A DNA stretch of 6,453 bases from NCBI GenBank assembly GCA_013824055.1, contig PNNE01000187.1:1-6453 (forward strand). Direction: 5' to 3'. The stretch's first letter is position 1, and each line of letters begins with the position of its first letter. The notes under the pieces are model-generated. The model was not told where the DNA came from and did not search any database. It worked only from the letters and a program-made list of their open reading frames with translations. This document shows, in pieces, positions 1 through 4,864 of the stretch. Both the position numbers and the translations under genes were made by a program. Source of the DNA: Rhodobacter sp. (GTDB taxonomy: Bacteria > Pseudomonadota > Alphaproteobacteria > Rhodobacterales > Rhodobacteraceae).

Positions 1-774
1 TTGCCGCGATGGCCTACAAGTATTCGGTGGGCCAGCCCTTCGTCTATCCGAAGAACGCGCTCAGCTATTCCGGCAACTTCCTGCACATGTGCTTCGCCGT
101 CCCGGCCGAGGATTACGTCGTCAATCCGATCCTGGAAAAGGCGATGGACCGGATCATGATGCTGCATGCCGATCATGAGCAGAACGCCTCGACCTCGACG
201 GTCCGGCTGGCCGGGTCTTCGGGTGCCAACCCCTTCGCCTGCATCGCCGCCGGCATCGCCTGTCTCTGGGGTCCGGCGCATGGCGGGGCGAACCAGGCCG
301 CACTTGAACAGCTGCGCGAAATCGGGACCGTCGACCGCATCCCCGAATACATCAAGCTGGCCAAGGACAAGTCCTCGGGCGTCAAGCTGATGGGCTTTGG
401 CCACCGGGTCTACAAGAACTTCGACCCGCGCGCCAAGGTGATGAAGGAATCCGCGGACGAGGTGCTGGGCCTTCTGGGCGTCGAAAACAACCCGCTGCTT
501 CAGGTCGCCAAGGAACTGGAGCGGATCGCGCTGGAAGACGACTACTTCGTCTCGAAGAAGCTCTATCCGAACGTGGACTTCTATTCCGGCATCATCCTGG
601 AAGCGATGGGCTTCCCGACCGCCATGTTCACGCCGATCTTCGCGATCAGCCGGACCGTCGGCTGGATCAGCCAGTGGAAAGAGATGATCGCCGACAAGAA
701 CCAGAAGATCGGTCGCCCGCGCCAGCTACATCGGACCGGCACAGCGCGACTACGTCGACCTGCGCCACCGCTGA
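1..774 (+). CDS. gltA: Citrate synthase, C-terminal part (5' end outside window; frameshift near 3' end)
   Basis: Citrate synthase condenses acetyl-CoA and oxaloacetate to citrate in the cytosol, the entry step of the TCA cycle. The reading frame is already open at base 3 and the ATG at 9 is internal, so the N-terminal part lies upstream. Counting that Met as 1, the catalytic residues are present: His91 in GPAHGG, His132 in GFGHRVYKN and Asp190 in NVDFYSG, plus the HADHEQNASTSTVR block (53-66). It matches the Gram-negative (type II) family. After RPRQL (about base 728) the frame goes wrong, but one frame over the expected C-terminus continues as YIGPAQRDYVDLRHR with TGA at 772-774. The annotated end uses that frame. 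Read literally, the protein would lose its last 15 or so residues and run on to 1682 through the antisense of aguB. Family call is near certain; whether the frameshift is real is open. Confidence 0.93.
724..730 (+). other. Frameshift site in gltA (apparent loss of one CT dinucleotide)
   Basis: The sequence reads cag-c-tac where Gln-Leu-Tyr needs cag-ctN-tac. A parent of cagctctac losing one CT unit gives exactly the observed cagctac, so a 2-nt slippage deletion is the simplest reading. The downstream frame (727-774) matches the normal citrate synthase C-terminus without further change, which makes a single event here well supported. Confidence 0.8.
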
Positions 775-784
775 GACCAAGCGG

Positions 785-810
785 AGGGTGGGCAGGATTG
801 CCCACCCTAC
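785..810. repeat. Palindromic repeat between convergent gltA and aguB
   Basis: A perfect 10-bp inverted repeat, AGGGTGGGCA (785-794) and TGCCCACCCT (799-808), flanks a GGAT loop. It fills most of the 32-bp gap between the converging genes and overlaps the aguB stop codon: read on the minus strand it begins GTAGGGTGGGC, and the TAG there is the stop. No T-run follows on either strand, so a classical intrinsic terminator is not supported, although the hairpin may still protect or end both transcripts. The GTAGGGTG start and stem layout resemble the larger palindrome at 4806-4864, suggesting a dispersed REP-like family. Confidence 0.75.
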
Positions 811-1676
811 TTCCCGTCCAGCGTGCCGACGGCCCGGTACAGGTCGGGCCGCCGGTCGCGGAACAGGCCCCAGCTTGCCCGCAGCCCGGCGATGGCGTCG
901 AGGTCGAACCGGTGGACCAGAACGCCCTCGCTTTGCCGGTCCGCCCTGGCGACCAGTTGGCCGGTGTGATCGCAGATGAAGCTCGATCCATAGAACGTCA
1001 CCTCGCGCCCGTCTGGCGCGACCTCCACCCCGATCCGGTTCGAGGCCACCACCGGCACCAGGTTCGCTGCCGCGTGGCCGCGCTGGACGGTCTCCCAATG
1101 CGGCTGACTGTCATAGCCCGGCGCGGGCGGTTCGGACCCGATGGCGGTCGGGTACATCAGCACCTCGGCCCCCTGCAGCGCCATCGCGCGGGCGCATTCC
1201 GGGAACCACTGGTCCCAGCAGATGCCCACCCCGATCCGGCCATAGGCCGTGTCCCAGACCCGGAACCCGGTGTTCCCTGGCGAAAAGTAGAACTTCTCCT
1301 CATACCCGGGCCCCTGCGGGATATGGCTTTTCCGGTAGACCCCCAGCACGCGGCCATCCGCATCCACCATCGCAACCGAGTTGAAGAAGGCCTGGCCCGC
1401 GCGTTCAAAGAAACTGACCGGGATCACCACCCCCAATTCCTTGGCCAGCGCGGCGAAGCGGGCGACAAGCGGGTGGCCGTCCAGCGGGTGGGCCAGATCG
1501 AAATACCTCGGATGCTGCTCGATGCAGAAGTAGGGCGCCGCGAACAGCTCTTGCACCAGCACGACCTGAGCGCCCTGCCCCGCCGCCTGCCGCACCAGCG
1601 CCTCGGCGCGGGTTGCGTTGGCGGGCAGGTCCCAGGTGCAGGCGAACTGGGTGGCGGCAACGGTGACGGATCGCAT
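807..1676 (-). CDS. aguB: N-carbamoylputrescine amidase
   Basis: This 289-residue protein is a nitrilase-superfamily (carbon-nitrogen hydrolase) enzyme. AguB hydrolyses N-carbamoylputrescine to putrescine, CO2 and ammonia, the last step of the agmatine route, in the cytosol. The Glu-Lys-Cys triad is visible as Glu43 (VQELF), Lys116 (YRKSHIPQGPGYEEKFYF) and Cys153 (GICWDQWFPE). The GPGYEEKFYF loop and ICWDQWFPE...MYPTAIGSEP block are characteristic of the AguB branch rather than general nitrilases. Length is normal for the family. The ATG at 1676 is followed directly by the typical beta-strand start (VTVAATQF) and has a modest GAGG (complement of 1684-1687) upstream. The TAG stop lies inside the palindromic repeat at 785-810. 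It lies 57 bp downstream of the DUF2235 gene on the same strand. No agmatine deiminase (aguA) is in the window. Confidence 0.93.
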   Translation of the reverse strand: MRSVTVAATQFACTWDLPANATRAEALVRQAAGQGAQVVLVQELFAAPYFCIEQHPRYFDLAHPLDGHPLVARFAALAKELGVVIPVSFFERAGQAFFNSVAMVDADGRVLGVYRKSHIPQGPGYEEKFYFSPGNTGFRVWDTAYGRIGVGICWDQWFPECARAMALQGAEVLMYPTAIGSEPPAPGYDSQPHWETVQRGHAAANLVPVVASNRIGVEVAPDGREVTFYGSSFICDHTGQLVARADRQSEGVLVHRFDLDAIAGLRASWGLFRDRRPDLYRAVGTLDGK

Positions 1677-1689
1677 CGGTGAGCCTCAA

Positions 1690-1724
1690 GGCAGGGGTCT
1701 GGGCAGGGGTCTGGGCAGGGGTCT
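1690..1724. repeat. 12-bp tandem repeat (3 copies) upstream of aguB
   Basis: Three head-to-tail copies of GGGCAGGGGTCT: an 11-bp partial copy at 1690-1700, then two exact full copies at 1701-1712 and 1713-1724. The array occupies most of the 57-bp gap between the DUF2235 stop (1734) and the aguB start (1676), ending about 14 bp upstream of the aguB ATG and close to its weak Shine-Dalgarno. On the transcribed strand the unit is AGACCCCTGCCC. Exact copies suggest recent slippage expansion, and copy number could vary between strains. Confidence 0.9.
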
Positions 1725-1733
1725 GGCCCGACC

Positions 1734-2831
1734 TTACGGCTCCGGCTTCGCGGCTTGAAGCCCGATTCCGACCGCCTGTGGCCAGCGTTTCCCCGCCGCC
1801 GCCACTGCTGTCGGATGCAGCCGTTCCGACCGGTCGCGCCCCACCACCCGCCGACGGCGCAGCACGAACCACTTGCCCCACTTGCGCCAGGTTCCGACCA
1901 TCGGGGCCTCCGGATCACAAGGATAGCGTGCCCGCCACCCCTCGGGCAGCGCCAGCCCCAGGACCTCGGCCCGATCCAGCATCCAGACCAGCGGGATATT
2001 CGCCAGGGGCCGGGCGGCCGTGAAATCGCCCAACTGCCCGCCCACGTCGCCATGCGCGCCGCGGAACCAGACCTGTTCCACATTCCCCTCCCAGCCCGGA
2101 GGGCAGTCCCAGAGCAGGGGCGCAAACGCCTCGCGCGTTTCATGCAGCGCCAGCGCGTGATAGCCGTGGCGGATCGAGCGACCAAGGTTGTGGTTGTGAA
2201 ACCTGTGCCGGTCCGACGCGAGCATCCAGAAGAACGGCGGTCTGATCCCCATCGCTGCGACCGTGTCCCAGACACCGACCATTTCGACCGGAACCTCGTC
2301 GTGACAGAAGCGGCGCACGAAGGCCTGGGCCGTCGCGCTGTTCGGCGAGCGCTCATAATGCCGCCAGGCCAGCCGCACCGCGCGCTCTGTTGCCTGTTCG
2401 CGCTTCAGAAGGCCCACCCGGTCGATCACCCCGGCCAGCGAGCGCACCGCAAAGGCCCCCCGCGAATAGCCGAAAAGGAAGATCCGGTCGCCCTTGCGGT
2501 AGCCCGAGGCCAGCCAGCCATAGGCACGCTGGATCTGCGGCGCGACGCCCCGGCCCTCGATCAGTGCAAGGCCGCGCACCCAGCCTTCCCATTGCATCCC
2601 CGGCTCGTAGTAAAGCCGCCGGTTGGCGCGCGGACCCATTTCCTTGAGCAGAAGGAACAGCAGGCCCGCGTTGCCCTCCTGCCCCGGCTCCAGACTGGAC
2701 ATGGTCCCGTCCAGAATGATCACGTGATCGACGACCCCCCGGACGTGCCCCGGTTCCGGCGCGGGCGCGGGTTCCACCTTGGGCTCGACACCGCGGCGGA
2801 AGAAACTGCGAAGGCGGTCGAAAAGGCGCGT
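1734..2831 (-). CDS. DUF2235 alpha/beta hydrolase (probable lipase/esterase-like), apparent ACG start
   Basis: Single-domain member of the DUF2235 family, a serine alpha/beta-hydrolase fold found in some type VI secretion phospholipase effectors (Tle1-like) and also in many stand-alone proteins of unknown substrate. From the chosen start (365 residues) the nucleophile motif GYSRGAF puts Ser at 123, GVWDTV puts Asp at 189 and GAHGDVGG puts His at 260, consistent with a Ser-Asp-His triad. The DGT motif (LDGTMSSL) sits near the domain start. The N-terminus is a short basic helix (RLFDRLRSFFRR) and a Pro/Ala/Glu linker; there is no signal peptide or membrane segment. No in-frame ATG precedes the domain. 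The open frame extends to a TTG at 2912, but that codon has no ribosome site and lies within the preceding terminator, whereas an ideal AAGGAG precedes ACG 2829-2831. There is no secretion gene nearby, so an effector role is not supported. Substrate unknown. Confidence 0.8.
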   Translation of the reverse strand, partial: TRLFDRLRSFFRRGVEPKVEPAPAPEPGHVRGVVDHVIILDGTMSSLEPGQEGNAGLLFLLLKEMGPRANRRLYYEPGMQWEGWVRGLALIEGRGVAPQIQRAYGWLASGYRKGDRIFLFGYSRGAFAVRSLAGVIDRVGLLKREQATERAVRLAWRHYERSPNSATAQAFVRRFCHDEVPVEMVGVWDTVAAMGIRPPFFWMLASDRHRFHNHNLGRSIRHGYHALALHETREAFAPLLWDCPPGWEGNVEQVWFRGAHGDVGGQLGDFTAARPLANIPLVWMLDRAEVLGLALPEGWRARYPCDPEAPMVGTWRKWGKWFVLRRRRVVGRDRSERLHPTAVAAAGKRWPQAVGIGLQAAKPEP

Positions 2832-2837
2832 GGCGGA

Positions 2838-2844
2838 TCTCCTT
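2838..2844 (-). promoter_or_regulatory. Strong Shine-Dalgarno that places the DUF2235 start at an ACG codon
   Basis: On the minus strand AAGGAGA (2844 down to 2838) is followed 7 nt after GGAG by ACG at 2831-2829, which is in frame with the hydrolase. This is the only strong ribosome-binding site near the 5' end. Alternatives are TTG 2912 (no site), GTG 2777 (no site) and two overlapping ATGs near 2873-2878, which are out of frame. Confidence 0.6.
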
Positions 2845-2910
2845 CTCGTGGCGCGCTGCCGGTCTGTCCCGACATCATTGCAGCAACAGGAGTTAAGGTT
2901 CCCTTTCCCC

Positions 2911-2950
2911 AAACGCTAAACGCCCGGGCAGGGATGTCCAGCCGGGCGTT
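2911..2950 (-). terminator. Rho-independent-like terminator of the decarboxylase gene
   Basis: A perfect 9-bp stem, AACGCCCGG (2919-2927) and CCGGGCGTT (2942-2950), surrounds a 14-nt loop 25 bp downstream of the decarboxylase stop. On the transcribed minus strand the stem is followed by TTTAGCGTTT, an interrupted T-rich tail. This should largely separate decarboxylase transcription from the DUF2235-aguB pair. Confidence 0.72.
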
Positions 2951-2975
2951 GCGATTTCACAAGGATTTCAGACAG

Positions 2976-4121
2976 TCAGAGCTTCAGGCTGAGGACTGTT
3001 GCCATCTGCAGCTCGCCAAATCCGTTGAAACGGGTGTTGGTGACGGTCGAATAGGACCCCATCCCCTGCCAGATGACGAAATCGCCTTCGGCAAGGTCCG
3101 ACGGCAGCGGGATCTCGCCCGGCAGCCGGTCGACCGAATCGCAGGTCGGGCCAAAGACGATGCGCGGAACCGGCTCGCCCTTGCGCTTGTCGCCTTGCGG
3201 CGTCAGCACCTCGATGCGGTCGATCACCCCGATCATCGGCAGTTCGGTCAACGAGCCATAGACCCCGTCGTTCAGGAACACATGGGTTCCATCCCGCAGC
3301 GCCTTGACGCGGGCCGCCAGCGCAAAGGCGTCACCGCAAAGCGCCCGGCCCGGCTCGCAGATGAGGGCCGGACGGTCCGCCCCGAACGCCTCGGTCGTGA
3401 CGCGGTCGATCAGCTGGAACGTGCCCTCGATCTGCGGGACCACGGCTTGCAGGCGATGGTTGGGGAAGCCGCCGCCCACGTTCAGCCGCGCGATCTTGAC
3501 GCCCGCGGCCCTGGCGATGTTGGCTGCCTCGCGGATATAGGCCTCCCAGGCGTGGGGGTCGGTGCATTGCGTGCCGGGGTGGAAGGTGATCGACGGGATA
3601 TAGCCCGCCTCGGCAACCTTGCGCAAAAGCTCGGTCGCCAGTTCAACCGTCGCGCCGAACTTGGCACCGAAGTTGTAGGCGGCACCGGCCACCGGCAGCT
3701 TGAAGCGGACGGAGATTTCCGTGCCCTGAACCGGGACCAGCTCGATCAGCTTGGCCAGCTCGGACTGCGAATCGACCGAGTAGGACTTCACGCCGCGGGC
3801 CACCGCATATTCGATCTCGTGCCGTGCGCGGACCGGGTTGTTGTAGTGGATCGCCGCATCGGGGGCCAGACGGCGGATCAGGTCGATCTCGAACGGCGAG
3901 GCACAGTCGAAACCGCGCACGCCCGCCGCGGCCAGGTTCTCGACCATCGCCTCGCCGGGGTTCGACTTGACGGCATAGGTCACCAGGCCCGGGAAGCCGT
4001 CGATGAACCGCCGCGCCGCCGCCTGGGCGGCAGAGGGCGCAAAGAACAGCACCGGGTTTTCCGGCTGCTCCTTGCGCAAGTGGTCAGTGGGGTTGGACCA
4101 GATTGTCTTCGAGAGTCCCAT
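2976..4121 (-). CDS. Group III PLP-dependent ornithine (or lysine/ornithine) decarboxylase
   Basis: A 381-residue cytosolic enzyme of the eukaryotic-type ODC / DAP-decarboxylase family (alanine-racemase fold), which makes putrescine from ornithine, possibly also cadaverine from lysine. Visible motifs: PLP lysine Lys52 in YAVKSNPG; His181 in FHPGTQ, the ring-stacking position; glycine-rich phosphate loop NVGGGFP (214-220); EPGR (256-259); GPTCDSVD with Cys327-Asp328, the active-site Cys/Asp supplied across the dimer; and Tyr357 in GSYSTVTNTRFNGF. GPTCD separates it from DAP decarboxylase and carboxynorspermidine decarboxylase. Whether lysine is also accepted cannot be read with confidence. The frame is open up to 4280, but the ATG at 4121 is chosen because AAAGGA (complement of 4132-4137) precedes it at normal spacing and the upstream residues do not resemble the family. 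It is divergent from the Lrp-type regulator and followed by a terminator. Confidence 0.9.
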   Translation of the reverse strand: MGLSKTIWSNPTDHLRKEQPENPVLFFAPSAAQAAARRFIDGFPGLVTYAVKSNPGEAMVENLAAAGVRGFDCASPFEIDLIRRLAPDAAIHYNNPVRARHEIEYAVARGVKSYSVDSQSELAKLIELVPVQGTEISVRFKLPVAGAAYNFGAKFGATVELATELLRKVAEAGYIPSITFHPGTQCTDPHAWEAYIREAANIARAAGVKIARLNVGGGFPNHRLQAVVPQIEGTFQLIDRVTTEAFGADRPALICEPGRALCGDAFALAARVKALRDGTHVFLNDGVYGSLTELPMIGVIDRIEVLTPQGDKRKGEPVPRIVFGPTCDSVDRLPGEIPLPSDLAEGDFVIWQGMGSYSTVTNTRFNGFGELQMATVLSLKL

Positions 4122-4190
4122 CGGCCTATTTTCCTTTGCCAACAAGACGCTTCGCCCTTCCCCGTGCAGCTGTGGGATCGGGCACCAGCG

Positions 4191-4207
4191 TGGTTTCAAG
4201 TGAACCA
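4191..4207. promoter_or_regulatory. Imperfect palindrome in the divergent promoter region (possible operator)
   Basis: TGGTT (4191-4195) and AACCA (4203-4207) form a 17-bp inverted repeat; allowing one bulged T the arms extend to TGGTT(T)CA / TGAACCA. It lies 70-86 bp upstream of the decarboxylase ATG. Lrp/AsnC proteins often bind short imperfect palindromes of about 15 bp near divergent genes, so this is a candidate site, but only on pattern and position. Confidence 0.25.
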
Positions 4208-4285
4208 GGCCAGGTGCGTATGAACCGCCCTTTTCCTGCAATCGAGGATGACGCATATGGGTTACAACTTCACCGAACAAAACTA

Positions 4286-4313
4286 TATAAATGCGCGGTT
4301 GTGTCGTTATAAT
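4286..4313 (+). promoter_or_regulatory. AT-rich patch with a -10-like TATAAT and TATAA/TTATA inverted repeat upstream of the Lrp gene
   Basis: The 215-bp gap 4122-4336 is the only clearly AT-richer spot in the window. It holds an exact TATAAT at 4308-4313, 23 nt before the regulator ATG, and an inverted pair TATAA (4286-4290) / TTATA (4307-4311). No good -35 is spaced correctly for the TATAAT, and a start site there would leave a leader barely reaching the AAGGA at 4321-4325. It is plausible as the regulator promoter and as an AT-rich autoregulatory site, but unproven. I could not identify a convincing decarboxylase promoter on the minus strand. Confidence 0.35.
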
Positions 4314-4336
4314 GACGAAAAAGGACGGCAGATTGC

Positions 4337-4768
4337 ATGGACGAACTCGATCGCAACATCATCGGGCTGCTCTCTGCAGACGCTCGGGTTTCGGTGGCCA
4401 CCCTCTCGCGCCGGCTGAAGGTCGCGCGGTCGACGATCCAGGCCCGGCTGGAGCGGCTGGAGACCTCGGGCGTGATCGCGGGCTACACGCTGAAGCTGGG
4501 CGAAGCGGCGCGGGAAGGGCGGCTGCGGGCCTCGGTCCTCTTGACCATCGAACCCCGGTCGCAGGCCGCCGTGCTGGCCAGGCTCCGGTCGATTGCCGAG
4601 ATCGAGCGGGTCTTCACCACATCCGGCCGCTTCGATTTCCTGGTGCAGGTCGCCTGCCCCAACACCCAGGTGCTTGATTCGGTGCTGGACCAGATCGGTG
4701 CCATGACCGGGGTGCGGGCGTCCGAAAGCCTGATCCACCTGTCGACCAAGATCGACCGCGCGGTCTGA
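4337..4768 (+). CDS. Lrp/AsnC family transcriptional regulator
   Basis: This 143-residue DNA-binding regulator has the two-part Lrp/AsnC architecture: an N-terminal AsnC-type helix-turn-helix (about residues 3-50; ARVSVATLSRRLKVARSTIQARLERLE) and a C-terminal RAM ligand/oligomerisation domain (about 66-140; VLLTIEPRS, TTSGRFDFLVQVAC, GVRASESLIHLSTKI). Length is normal for the family. These proteins form dimers to octamers and usually sense an amino acid. The ATG at 4337 is preceded by AAGGA at 4321-4325, 11 nt away. The gene is divergent from the ornithine/lysine decarboxylase across a 215-bp gap, which suggests it regulates that gene and itself, perhaps in response to ornithine, lysine or arginine. 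That assignment is inference from position; the ligand cannot be read from sequence. Its TGA stop is the first three bases of an 11-bp tandem repeat. Confidence 0.92.
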   Translation: MDELDRNIIGLLSADARVSVATLSRRLKVARSTIQARLERLETSGVIAGYTLKLGEAAREGRLRASVLLTIEPRSQAAVLARLRSIAEIERVFTTSGRFDFLVQVACPNTQVLDSVLDQIGAMTGVRASESLIHLSTKIDRAV

Positions 4769-4809
4769 TCGTGGTGTGATCGTGGTGTGATCGTGGCCTG
4801 ATCGTGGTG
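4766..4809. repeat. 11-bp tandem repeat (4 copies) starting at the Lrp-gene stop codon
   Basis: Four head-to-tail copies of TGATCGTGGTG at 4766-4776, 4777-4787, 4788-4798 (ending CC instead of TG) and 4799-4809. The TGA of the first unit is the stop codon of the Lrp-type gene, and the last four bases of the fourth unit are also the first bases of the adjoining 25-bp inverted repeat. This looks like slippage duplication of the gene end at the palindrome border. Confidence 0.92.
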
Positions 4810-4864
4810 CGCCATGAATGCGCACCCTACGGGCGATTGGTAGGGTGCGCATTCATGGCGCACC
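4806..4864. repeat. Perfect 25-bp inverted repeat (paired REP-like elements) between the Lrp gene and nnr
   Basis: Arms at 4806-4830 and 4840-4864 are exact reverse complements over 25 bp, with a 9-nt spacer (GGGCGATTG). Each arm is itself a small hairpin (GGTGCGC / GCGCACC with a 7-nt loop), so the structure is two inverted copies of one palindromic unit beginning GTAGGGTGCGC. It sits between two converging genes and its edge overlaps the last base of the nnr TAG stop codon. In RNA it could form a very stable hairpin on either transcript. No T-run follows the stem, so a canonical intrinsic terminator is not shown, though it may block readthrough or exonuclease. The unit resembles the repeat at 785-810. 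Confidence 0.88.

Noticed and set aside
785..810. Classical bidirectional intrinsic terminator
   Set aside because: The hairpin is strong but neither strand has a T-run after the stem, and the sequence fits a REP-like repeat better; a terminating role is possible but not shown.
775..1682. Continuation of the gltA frame as a 300-residue C-terminal extension
   Set aside because: It begins exactly at the frameshift, runs antisense to aguB, is rich in Pro/Arg/Gly and has no recognisable domain; the true C-terminus is in the adjacent frame and ends at 774.
1734..2831. Type VI secretion phospholipase effector
   Set aside because: DUF2235 occurs in Tle1 effectors, but here it is a stand-alone domain with no VgrG, adaptor, immunity or secretion gene nearby.
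1755..4223. Very long plus-strand open frame (about 820 codons)
   Set aside because: It is the antisense shadow of the DUF2235 and decarboxylase genes in GC-rich DNA; the translation is low-complexity and matches no family, whereas the minus-strand proteins have clear catalytic motifs.
4122..4280. N-terminal extension of the decarboxylase to an upstream in-frame start at 4280
   Set aside because: The residues do not look like the family, and a ribosome-binding site AAAGGA sits at proper distance before the ATG at 4121.
4766..4864. CRISPR array
   Set aside because: The 11-bp units are directly adjacent with no spacers, and the neighbouring element is an inverted repeat; no cas gene is present.
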